NCBI GenBank assembly: GCA_035273425.1
Contig: DATEPB010000030.1
Span: 74,184-138,183 of the forward strand
DNA length: 64,000 nt
From: PSRF01 sp035273425
Lineage (GTDB): Bacteria; Acidobacteriota; Blastocatellia; Pyrinomonadales; Pyrinomonadaceae
Direction of reading: 5' to 3'
Part shown: positions 34,709 through 43,249 of the stretch, piece after piece
Layout: the number at the start of each line of letters is the position of its first letter
How positions within the stretch are numbered: position 1 is the first letter of the stretch
Notes under the pieces: model-generated
What the model was told of the DNA's origin: nothing
The model's database searches: none
What the model saw: only the letters and a program-made list of their open reading frames with translations
Program-made: the position numbers and the translations under genes

Positions 34709-37273
34709 CTATTCTTCAACGCTGCCTGCTTCATCCCATTGCGCGATCATTTCATAAGCTCTGCCGAGGACGGGCCGAGGTCTGGATCCGTCGGCTTGGC
34801 CGATCAATCCTTCACGCTCCATCAAATCGAGGATCGCGGCAGCTCGACCATACCCGATTCGCAAACGCCGTTGCAAAACAGAGGTTGATGCTCGTTTCAT
34901 TTCGACGCAGATGCGCAGGGCTTCTTCAAAGAGTTCGTCGTGGTCTCCATCGCTGGCTTCCAAACCGAGCGCCTCTTCTTCTGACTGCGTAATCGTCTCG
35001 TCGTACTGTGGCTGACCCTGGGCTTTGGAGTGCGCGACGATCTTCCCGATCTCCGACTCGTCGACGTACGCACCGTGCACGCGGATTAGGCGTGAAGTAC
35101 CAGGCGGAAGGAACAACATATCTCCGCGGCCGAGGAGGTGTTCCGCACCGTTTGTATCGATGATTGTTCGCGAATCGACCTTCGATGAGACGCGGAAGGA
35201 AATTCGGGAAGGGAAGTTCGCTTTAATTAGTCCCGTTATTACATCCACAGACGGTCGCTGCGTAGCCAGCACGAGGTGGATCCCGACTGCGCGGGCCATT
35301 TGTGCGAGACGGGTGATGGATTCTTCAACCTCTCGTCCGGAGGTCATCATCAGGTCTGCCAGTTCATCGATGATGATCACGATGTACGGCAGTGGCTTGT
35401 GCGGTTCGCCCTTGTCGTCATACTCCTTGACGAGATTTCGGCGCATGATTTCATTGTTGTAGCCGTCAATGTTACGAACGCCCCAGCCCGCAAGATCCCG
35501 ATACCGGCGTTCCATCTCCGACACAGCCCATTTCAATGCGCGAGAGGCTACTTTCGGATCCGTGATGATTGGTGTCGAAAGATGGGGAATGTCCGCGTAA
35601 AGACCCAATTCCAGTCGCTTCGGATCAATCAGGATGAACTTAACTTCGTCTGGCCTCGCTCGATAAAGAATCGAAACAATCAGCGAATTCACACCGACTG
35701 ATTTGCCCGCGCCAGTGGTGCCGGCAATCAGCAAGTGAGGCATCTTCGCCAGATCCGCCACGTAGTTGAGCCCGTCGATCGTTTTTCCAAGCGCAATCGT
35801 GAGCTTTGAACTGGATTCACGGAAAGCACGAGACTCAATCACCTCGCGAAGAAAGATCGTTTCGCGGCGTGGATTCGGCACCTCGATTCCGACGTGAGGC
35901 TTTCCGGGCATTCGATCGATGCGAATGGATTCAGCCTTGAGTGCCAAACAGAGATCGTCTACGAGAGAAACTACCCGCGAGTACTTCACACCGGGATCAG
36001 GTTTAAATTCGTAGGTTGTTACTACTGGCCCGGGGCAAATGTGTTTGATTTGGCCTGTAACGTTGAATTCTTTGCATTTTTCGGCGAGCCGCGTCGCTAG
36101 GCCAAGCAGCTCGTTGTCGGCCTGTTCGCTGGGCGGTGGGGCCTCATTCAGGAAATCCAGTGGCGGCATCGAATAGTCGGTATAAGAAACACGACGTGAT
36201 CGGTCTGCGTCGAATGGCAGTTTGCCAGTAGCCGGCGCTTCAGCTTTGGTTCGCAAAACTGACGCGCCCTTAACCATCTCTTCGAGTTCTTCTTCCTCGT
36301 CATCCATGACGGCGGATTTGCTACGGGAACCGGGAGCAATAGAGCGTCGGGGGCGACCTTCAATTCCGGCGGCGCCACTCAATCCAGCGCCTGCGGCTGC
36401 GGCTCGCATTGGTTCGGCGGAACCAGCAACTGTTTCTGTGGCCATAGACATGCGAGCATCGCCGCGATTGATGGCCGTTGGCTCAATCGTGGTCGTACCT
36501 TCCTGCATTAGTTGAGCAATGCGTTCTTCAGGCGATAGGTCTGCGGCTTCGAGGGTGGCATCGCGGAGAGCGGCACGAGTTGCGAGTTGTTCGGCCTTGA
36601 GTAAGTCACGCTGTTCCTTCCGCAATCGTGACTGCTCCGCACGGTCTGCGCGCCACGCTTTGAACCGTGCTGGGATTTCTCGAATAAAAGCAAAGCGACT
36701 TCCAATGGTGTGGGCAATAAGCTTGCAAAACTCTACAAAAGAAAAATCTGTGGCGAGTATCAGGCCCGTCGCTGCCATCGCGATTAACATAACGGTAGCG
36801 CCGGCCGTATTGAGGCCACTCGCCAATCCGCGTGATATCAGGGTTCCTAGCAGTCCGCCGGGCTGAACGCTGGTATCAAAGACAGGCTTAAGATTGGAAA
36901 TGGAAAGCAGAGCCGCGGCTGAGATCGTCAGAATGATCAGACCGAGCACTTTGTAGATTGGGGCACGGAAACTGCGCGTCTTGAAGCGACTCCAGGCAGC
37001 CGCAAACAAGAGCAAAGGAAGCAGGTAGGCGGCCAGGCCTATTGACTGTAGCAGCCCAGCGGCGACGTTCGCTCCGATAGCTCCTGCCCAGTTGCGTGTT
37101 TCGGCTTGACCTGCGGAGTTCCAGGACGGATCGCTGGGATAGAAGGCTGCAGAGACGAGGCAAAGCGTTAGCAGCAACCCAACAGCGAGCAGCAAAATGG
37201 CCAGGATCTCATTGCGTCGGCTATTTCGTGGAGTCAGTATTCTGGGTCTCTCCTCAAACTCGGTAGTTGACAT
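34709..37273 (-). CDS. ftsK: DNA translocase FtsK/SpoIIIE
   Basis: This motor coordinates chromosome segregation with division at the septum. The 854-residue protein has four N-terminal membrane helices (about residues 20-45, 75-100, 110-130 and 155-175), a long charged linker (about 215-375), the RecA-like motor with Walker A GTTGAGKSVGVN near residue 522 and IIIDELADLMM, and a C-terminal winged-helix gamma domain (about 790-850; STSVLQRRLRIGYGRAAAILDLMEREGLIG) that reads KOPS sites. It is on the same strand as prfB, 45 bases downstream of its stop. Confidence 0.95.
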   Translation of the reverse strand: MSTTEFEERPRILTPRNSRRNEILAILLLAVGLLLTLCLVSAAFYPSDPSWNSAGQAETRNWAGAIGANVAAGLLQSIGLAAYLLPLLLFAAAWSRFKTRSFRAPIYKVLGLIILTISAAALLSISNLKPVFDTSVQPGGLLGTLISRGLASGLNTAGATVMLIAMAATGLILATDFSFVEFCKLIAHTIGSRFAFIREIPARFKAWRADRAEQSRLRKEQRDLLKAEQLATRAALRDATLEAADLSPEERIAQLMQEGTTTIEPTAINRGDARMSMATETVAGSAEPMRAAAAGAGLSGAAGIEGRPRRSIAPGSRSKSAVMDDEEEELEEMVKGASVLRTKAEAPATGKLPFDADRSRRVSYTDYSMPPLDFLNEAPPPSEQADNELLGLATRLAEKCKEFNVTGQIKHICPGPVVTTYEFKPDPGVKYSRVVSLVDDLCLALKAESIRIDRMPGKPHVGIEVPNPRRETIFLREVIESRAFRESSSKLTIALGKTIDGLNYVADLAKMPHLLIAGTTGAGKSVGVNSLIVSILYRARPDEVKFILIDPKRLELGLYADIPHLSTPIITDPKVASRALKWAVSEMERRYRDLAGWGVRNIDGYNNEIMRRNLVKEYDDKGEPHKPLPYIVIIIDELADLMMTSGREVEESITRLAQMARAVGIHLVLATQRPSVDVITGLIKANFPSRISFRVSSKVDSRTIIDTNGAEHLLGRGDMLFLPPGTSRLIRVHGAYVDESEIGKIVAHSKAQGQPQYDETITQSEEEALGLEASDGDHDELFEEALRICVEMKRASTSVLQRRLRIGYGRAAAILDLMEREGLIGQADGSRPRPVLGRAYEMIAQWDEAGSVEE

Positions 37274-37318
37274 CGCTACTCCGAAAGTCAGGACGTGAAA
37301 TGATCCCGAAGCGACAAA

Positions 37319-38429
37319 CTATGCCGCTTTCTTCGCTAGTAAGAACGCCTTTATGAAATCGTCAATGTCACCGGCCAGGACTGCGTCAACATTCCCTTTT
37401 TCTAGCTTGGTGCGCGTGTCCTTAACCAACTGATAGGGAGCCAGCACATAACTTCTGATTTGCGAACCGAATGAAATGTCGGCTTTGTTAGCTTCAAGTT
37501 CGGCAGTCTCAGCTTTTCGCTTTTCCAGTTCCAATTCATATAGACGCGACCGCAGCACTTGCATCGCTACCGCGCGATTCTGATGTTGTGAACGCTGATT
37601 TTGGCATTGCACCACGATGCCGGTGGGAAGATGTGTGATGCGAACCGCTGAGTCAGTTGTGTTGATGTGCTGGCCGCCGGCGCCTGTCGCTCGATAGGTA
37701 TCTACACGCAAATCTTTGTCGTTTACCTCGACTTCTATGTTTTCGTCGATCTCCGGATAAACGAATAGTGAAGCAAACGATGTGTGGCGACGGGCGGCCT
37801 GATCGAAGGGAGAGATGCGAACTAGCCGGTGAACGCCGGCTTCGGCTGCTAACAAGCCGTAGGCATATTCGCCTTCCACTCTGAAAGTTACTCCTTTGAG
37901 TCCGGCTTCTTCCCCAGGCTGATAGTCAATGATTTCAGTCTTAAATTCCCGTTGTTCAGCCCACTTCAGATACATGCGGAGCAGCATTTCTGCCCAATCT
38001 TGAGATTCAGTCCCACCAGCCCCGGGGTGGATCGTGCAAATGGCGTTGAGCTGGTCATTATCACCACCCAGCAGCATCTCAGTCTCGGCAACGCTGAGTT
38101 CGTGTTCCAGATGTTCGACAAGACTGCGGAGTTCCTTTAGGGATTCCTCGTCTTCCTCAGCAAATTCAAACAGCACCCCAGCATCGCCAATTCGAGTCTC
38201 AAAGTGTTCTTGCCGCTCGATTTTCTTTTCCAGCAAACTCCGCTTTTGCAAAAGCTTTTGCGCCGCTGTTTGGTCGTTCCAAAAGTCAGGCGCCGATGCT
38301 TGAACCTCGATTACCTTTAATTCATCTCTGCCTGAAGCAACATCAAAGAAACCTCCCGAGCTGCTCAACACGCTTGCGCAAGTCCTCGTAAGGCGCTCTT
38401 AAATCCTGAATTGATAACGTCTCCAACAT
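37319..38429 (-). CDS. prfB: Peptide chain release factor 2 (programmed +1 frameshift)
   Basis: RF2 terminates translation at UGA and UAA. Translation starts at the ATG 38429-38427, after GGAGGAT, and runs 28 codons (MLETLSIQDLRAPYEDLRKR...) to an in-frame TGA at 38345-38343. After a +1 shift the frame continues for 341 residues to 37319. The total is about 369 residues, as in other RF2 proteins. The SPF stop-recognition motif (RISPFDQAARR) and the GGQ motif (RATGAGGQHINTTDSAVR) are both present. A start at 38371 in the second frame would lose the conserved N-terminus, so the frameshifted product is preferred. Confidence 0.95.
38341..38360 (-). promoter_or_regulatory. prfB programmed +1 frameshift site
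   Basis: On the minus strand the site reads CTCGGGAGGTTTCTTTGATG: an internal Shine-Dalgarno-like GGGAGG, three bases, the slippery CTT and the TGA stop followed by T. This is the canonical RF2 autoregulation arrangement: low RF2 favours the shift. Confidence 0.92.
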
Positions 38430-38445
38430 TTATCCTCCAAAAAAC

Positions 38446-40065
38446 CTAAAGCCGTTGCTTCGTCGTTGTGCGGCCGAATTTCGCAAATGAAAGAATTAAG
38501 ATGATTAGGGTCAGCGCACCACAGATCATCGCGAATAAATCACCATGCCTGGCATAGAACGTCGGTGGATGAGTGGTTGCATTTACTTTCCAAATCCGGA
38601 CGTCCTCCTTAAACGGTACGGTAGCGTCTTTTACTTCACCGTTGGGAAGAATCAGCGCTGTTATGCCAGTGTTCGTCACTCTCAACACCGGCCGATTATT
38701 CTCCACGGCCCGGAAGACTGCATTTGCCAGATGTTGTCGCAACACCGCCGTCGGACCCAGGTAACCATCGTTCGAGATGTTGACCAGCACATCGGCTCCG
38801 TCATGCGCAAACTGACGCGGGATGTTTGGATATGCAGACTCTATGCATATGAATACCCCGATGCGCACATTACCAACCGTCATCAAGGGGTAATTCGTTC
38901 CCGGCGTGAAGTCGCCGACGATACCTCTTATCAAACCCGCACCCGGTAACCACTGAGGGAGCGGAACATATTCGCCAAATGGCAGCAGGCGAATCTTATC
39001 ATATTGGGAGACGAGGCTACCTTGTTGATTTACGAGCACAGCGGAGTTGTAAATACCTTCGTTTGGTGCAGCTTCCTGCGAGTTCAGGAGTATTGACGTT
39101 TGATGAAGCTCGGCAAACTGCTTGAGTCTTTCGCGGAGGAATGTGTCTTTGCCGTAAGTGAAGTTCATTGGGGACTCGGGCCAGACGAGTAGTCGCGGAG
39201 ATCCATCATTCTCGAGACCTGCTAATGCCGCTGCACTCATTTCGAAGTGCCTGGTGTTGAGGCTTGTCATTTCCTCAGTCGACTTAACCAGCGACATGGG
39301 TACGTTGGGTTGGATCGCCACGACAATCGCATCACCGGGGGCTGATTGAAGTGGAGGCACGCCTCGGTCGGTCAGCAGAACCACGGCGCACACAATAAGG
39401 AGCAGTAATGCTGACACAGCCGTTGCTCGCAGACGGTTCTTGATGACTACGTAAGCACTCAGGGCGTTGACCATCACAAGCACAAATCCAACCGCGTACA
39501 CGCCGCCATAACGAGCGACTTGAATAAGATTTGTTTGGAACGCCAGCGAATATCCAATCGCGTTCCAAAGCTGGCCGGTGACTCCTAGACGCATCCATTC
39601 CATGGAGGCCCAGATGATTGGTGCGAGTAGTAGGGCTATATGACCCCAACTGCGAACGGCGCGGGCAAGTATTACTAAAAAGAAACCGGGGAAGAGACCT
39701 AGAACAATCGCTCCTGGCGCGAGCATCGGATAGGCGATCCAGGCAGGGATCCCGCCAAAGTGAATCATCGAATAGGTTAGCCAGTAACAGGTACCGTAAA
39801 AGAAGACTGATCCGAACAGCCAGCCCACGAAAAAAGCAGGCCATGGCCGCATACCTCTCCCAACCAGAACCAGGAGTGGCACCAGGGCGAACCACGCCAG
39901 AAACCACAGATCGAAATTTGGAAACGAGATGATGAGAGCCGTTGATGACACCAAGGCGATTACACACTGAACGCCGGAAGGAAGCCGCGGAGAAATCCAG
40001 CTCTTGAATCGAGTAAACGTATTTGGCGAGCTAACTGAGCCAGGTTCGGACCGGGTGCGTGGCAT
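38446..40065 (-). CDS. lnt: Apolipoprotein N-acyltransferase
   Basis: Lnt adds the third acyl chain to the N-terminal cysteine of lipoproteins. The 539-residue protein has about seven N-terminal membrane helices and then a periplasmic nitrilase-like domain. The catalytic triad is visible: Glu in LLVWPESPMNFTYG near residue 297, Lys in YDKIRLLPFGEYVPLP near 356 and Cys in GVFICIESAYPN near 408. A C-terminal helix anchors it. It is the gene upstream of prfB on the same strand, with a short gap. Confidence 0.95.
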   Translation of the reverse strand: MPRTRSEPGSVSSPNTFTRFKSWISPRLPSGVQCVIALVSSTALIISFPNFDLWFLAWFALVPLLVLVGRGMRPWPAFFVGWLFGSVFFYGTCYWLTYSMIHFGGIPAWIAYPMLAPGAIVLGLFPGFFLVILARAVRSWGHIALLLAPIIWASMEWMRLGVTGQLWNAIGYSLAFQTNLIQVARYGGVYAVGFVLVMVNALSAYVVIKNRLRATAVSALLLLIVCAVVLLTDRGVPPLQSAPGDAIVVAIQPNVPMSLVKSTEEMTSLNTRHFEMSAAALAGLENDGSPRLLVWPESPMNFTYGKDTFLRERLKQFAELHQTSILLNSQEAAPNEGIYNSAVLVNQQGSLVSQYDKIRLLPFGEYVPLPQWLPGAGLIRGIVGDFTPGTNYPLMTVGNVRIGVFICIESAYPNIPRQFAHDGADVLVNISNDGYLGPTAVLRQHLANAVFRAVENNRPVLRVTNTGITALILPNGEVKDATVPFKEDVRIWKVNATTHPPTFYARHGDLFAMICGALTLIILILSFAKFGRTTTKQRL

Positions 40066-40353
40066 TCTCGCGCGAGTTTACCAAAACAGCGATCGACGAC
40101 CTATCGATTCCATGGAACCACTTCTAGACTTATTTTGAACCCAGTAAAAAATATTTCCTGGATTGGGGGTATCGGTCACGAATCCGCCTCCAAATCCTGT
40201 GGAAACTAGTCAAAAAGACAGAAAACGTCACCGGGAGAGTGACAAAATTCGTCGCAGATTGAACGATGCTTATTTTCACGGAATACCGACCGATTGCTAC
40301 AGGCCGTGGGGTAAGTGCAGCAAAACGGAGAATTGACGGGTTTCGAAATAAAC

Positions 40354-40594
40354 AGGGGCTCAAAAGTAGGAGAACCCAGTCATTGCTGACTGGGTTCCAG
40401 TTTCGGAAGGAAGCACTGAAGGGTTGCTCGGCGGGTGGCTGGCGCAGCGGCAGGCGGCGCTCAGAGAAGTGATGGCGGCGGGGGCACTTTCAACCTTTAC
40501 ATTGGTCTTCCGTGCGTGCCGGTTCTACCTAGAGCACACCCCGTGCCATAGAAAAGATTTTTATGGAATCGCGGAATGATTGGACATTAAGAAG
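40354..40594 (+). repeat. About 240-bp direct repeat, copy 1
   Basis: This copy is nearly identical to 40662-40903 (offset 308, with one single-base length difference near 40505). It contains the hairpin GAACCCAGTCATTGCTGACT (completed by GGGTTC) and a C/G-rich central part. Short open frames inside are not convincing genes. Confidence 0.9.
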
Positions 40595-40661
40595 GAACTT
40601 GATCCCACAATCGGTCACGAGGTGTTTGCAGATTTACTTCTAGTTCAAAGTGAAAGAAACG

Positions 40662-40903
40662 AGGAGCCCAAAAGTAGGAGAACCCAGTCATTGCTGACTG
40701 GGTTCCAGTTTCGGAAGGAAGCACTGAAGGGTTGCTCGGCGGGCGGCTGGCGCAGCGGCAGGCGGCGCTCAGAGAAGTGATGGCGGCGGGGGCACTTTCA
40801 ACCTTTACATTGGGTCTTCCGTGCGTGCCGGTTCTACCTAGAGCACACCCCGTGCCATAGAAGAGATTTTTATGGAATTCCAGATTGATTGGACTTAAGA
40901 AGC
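40662..40903 (+). repeat. About 240-bp direct repeat, copy 2
   Basis: Second copy of the element at 40354-40594, separated by about 67 unrelated bases. The rest of the 40066-40918 gap (lnt upstream region) shows no gene. Confidence 0.9.
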
Positions 40904-40918
40904 CGAGTGCCAAACGAT

Positions 40919-41224
40919 CTAATCGGCGGTCACGATCAGGAGATGATCTCGCGCGTCGATTATCCGAACTCGGGCAGGAGCAGCGATCAATGTTCCGTCG
41001 GAGCTTCGAGCACGCCAGAGTTCACCGCGAACTACGACCGCACCTTCGGGATTGAGGTCATTGGCAACCTCGCCCAGCTCACCGATTAGTTTCACTTCTC
41101 CCATCGCTGAATTCTTATGACGATAGAGAGCGATGACTATGAAGAGCGCCGCGAGTGCGCAAGCTCCAAGAATTATGATGAGAAGGACGAGCTTCACCAG
41201 AAGTAATGAAAGTAAAAGAGGCAA
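40919..41224 (-). CDS. NfeD-like short membrane protein
   Basis: This 101-residue protein has one N-terminal membrane helix (about 7-33) and a C-terminal OB-fold-like NfeD domain: MGEVKLIGELGEVANDLNPEGAVVVRGELWRARSSDGTLIAAPARVRIIDARDHLLIV. The NPEGAVVVRGELWxA pattern is diagnostic. Short NfeD1b proteins normally sit next to a stomatin/slipin gene and help assemble membrane microdomains; no slipin is present here. The downstream neighbour on the same strand is lnt across a long repeat-filled gap, so they are probably separate transcripts. Confidence 0.85.
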   Translation of the reverse strand: MPLLLSLLLVKLVLLIIILGACALAALFIVIALYRHKNSAMGEVKLIGELGEVANDLNPEGAVVVRGELWRARSSDGTLIAAPARVRIIDARDHLLIVTAD

Positions 41225-41270
41225 CTCTCCGGTAGAGACTTGCCTCAGGTCTAAACGTGATGGTGGGGCT

Positions 41271-43052
41271 TTAATTCTTGCCCATAGTCACCTGCCGTTG
41301 CAGTGCAATCGCTTCCTGGTTATTGGAATCGATCGTCATCGCACTCAACGCATACTTCGTTGCTTCGCCACGATCTCCGCGTTCGAGAAAAATTCTGCCC
41401 AACAGGATGTGAGCATCGATCAACTTGGGATCCCAGAATATGGCTGTCTTGAGTGCAGCAATGGCTGCCTCCTGATCGCCGCGGCGTTGATTAATACGCC
41501 CGCTAAGCAGGTAAGCCTCAGCATTTGTGGGTTCCATCATTACGACGCGGTGCAGCTCGGGCAAGGCTTCGTCATCCCGACCCTCCTGATATAGATTACG
41601 AGCCTTAGCCAGAAGATCCTCAGTTCCTGTGCTCGGATTTGTGCTCTCGGCAATTTTTCTGGCCAGATCCGAAACGTCATCACGATTCAAGACGGCACGC
41701 ATTCGTGTGGAAACATTTCCGACTGTCTGCGACTTTTGCCATTCCGTTTGCCATTTAGCGTAAGTTGGCAGGAACCGGCGGGCCTGATCGTCGGCAGCGC
41801 TGGCGGTTTCGGTCTTGCCGATCTTCTCGAGGGACTTTGCGTAAAGGAAATACGCCTGACCGTCTCTCTGATCAGCAGCCAGAACTGGTTTCAGCTGATC
41901 TCCGGCCTCGCTGTACTTACCTGACAAGAACAGCGCGAGCGCGTAGTTGAAGTGGACCATCGTATCGTCAGGAGCCGACTCAGCAGCACGAGCGAGAAAC
42001 GAAGTGCCCTGCACCAGCAATCTGGTTCGTTCCTCTTCCTTCTTCTCTTCGCGAGCTGCTTGCACCGCCACCGCTCCAGCATTGTTGTAAACACCAATTA
42101 ACGGAACCTCTGAGGCAAGCGGTACCAGTGAAGCCAGTGCACGGCCGAGATCACCCATCTTTGAATAACCAAGTCCGGCATAGAACGCCGACTCGACGTA
42201 ATGTGGATCTTTCTTTTGCAGCTTAGTGAAATACTCGGTAGAGTCTTTCCACTTCCCGTCGAGCATATAGAACCGCCCTAACTCAAATGCGGCCTGCGGA
42301 TAAGTAGCTCCGCCGTTTGCTTCGGCGTAGTAGTGCAAAGCGTTTTTAAGATAGTTTGATCGTTTGGAATCTCGTTCAGGAAGTTGCACGCCTTTTACGA
42401 ATGCCTCGAAAGCCTTCTGCGGAACCTTGGTAGCTTCCTGAACCAACTGATTCTGCGAGAAGGGAAGAGCCTTATCCCGCTGATAAAGAATGTAGTAGGC
42501 GAGCTGACCTTGAATCTTTTGCAGGTCCGTAAGTGGTCCGCCAAAATCAAACTGTCGAGTGGCCCAACTTCCGTCAAGCATCTCGCCAAGCGTTCGACCC
42601 TCGTTGACCTTGATGACGCGCGCGGTTAGTTGGACATAGGCTTCGACACTCGACTTATCCTTCTCTTTGCTTTCTTCGGGCGCGGGAGTCACCGAATAGG
42701 TGCCGATGACTATCATGGTCGCCTTCGCGTCACGGGCAAGTTTGATTGCCGTAGCTCTCGATGGAATAACGGTTTCGGGTAACCGAAGACGTTGATACGC
42801 GAGCTGGCGCTCATCACTAGACACCACCAGCAGTCCAGGTTTGTTCAGTAGATCCGCAAGGGAATCGGCAAAGCTTTCACCCACCCAGTTATATTCTCGA
42901 CGACTTGAGGTGTTCTCAAACGGCAGGACCATAACCACGTCAGCATTGCCCTGTGCGAAAACGCTCTGACCGGGCACGGAATAGATCGCAGCCACCAGTA
43001 TTAGAATAAAAACCACTCGCAAACTTATTAATCCGCTTCTAGATGTACTCAT
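41271..43052 (-). CDS. Secreted TPR protein with TolB/FlgO-like N-terminal domain
   Basis: The 593-residue protein has a signal peptide (about residues 1-34, ending VFAQ) and an N-terminal domain with VVMVLPFENTSSRREYNWVGESFADSLADLL, a pattern shared by TolB-N/FlgO-like domains, to about residue 190. The rest is TPR-like: about residues 250-430 and three clear repeats near the C-terminus (LAKARNLYQEGRDDEALPELHRVVMMEP and following). It probably acts as a periplasmic scaffold. The N-terminal domain might bind another envelope protein. It is alone in its transcript. Confidence 0.82.
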   Translation of the reverse strand: MSTSRSGLISLRVVFILILVAAIYSVPGQSVFAQGNADVVMVLPFENTSSRREYNWVGESFADSLADLLNKPGLLVVSSDERQLAYQRLRLPETVIPSRATAIKLARDAKATMIVIGTYSVTPAPEESKEKDKSSVEAYVQLTARVIKVNEGRTLGEMLDGSWATRQFDFGGPLTDLQKIQGQLAYYILYQRDKALPFSQNQLVQEATKVPQKAFEAFVKGVQLPERDSKRSNYLKNALHYYAEANGGATYPQAAFELGRFYMLDGKWKDSTEYFTKLQKKDPHYVESAFYAGLGYSKMGDLGRALASLVPLASEVPLIGVYNNAGAVAVQAAREEKKEEERTRLLVQGTSFLARAAESAPDDTMVHFNYALALFLSGKYSEAGDQLKPVLAADQRDGQAYFLYAKSLEKIGKTETASAADDQARRFLPTYAKWQTEWQKSQTVGNVSTRMRAVLNRDDVSDLARKIAESTNPSTGTEDLLAKARNLYQEGRDDEALPELHRVVMMEPTNAEAYLLSGRINQRRGDQEAAIAALKTAIFWDPKLIDAHILLGRIFLERGDRGEATKYALSAMTIDSNNQEAIALQRQVTMGKN

Positions 43053-43192
43053 TTACGCAAATATCCCAACAATTCTAAGCAATTTCTTCAATCGACCCCG
43101 ACTGTGATGCCTTCAATATACCAGCGGTTGGTCTTGGGCGCACACGACTCAAGAACCGGCCCGGGGGGTGAAACGGGCTGACGTTGTCCAAT

Positions 43193-43228
43193 CCAAAAAG
43201 AAACGGCCGAATCTCGTCGGCCGTTTCG
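43193..43228 (-). terminator. Rho-independent terminator of the subtilase gene
   Basis: On the minus strand GAAACGGCCGACGAGATTCG (stem GAAACGGCCGA / TCGGCCGTTTC) is followed by TTTTTGG, 22 bases after the stop. Confidence 0.85.
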
Positions 43229-43249
43229 AATCTACTTTTGGATTGATCC

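Noticed and set aside
40580..40780. 66-codon plus-strand frame overlapping the direct repeat (and a similar 68-codon one at 40266-40472)
   Set aside because: Both share the same C-terminal half only because the DNA repeat is shared; no ribosome site, no family, and the sequence is Arg/Ser-rich as expected of GC-rich non-coding DNA.
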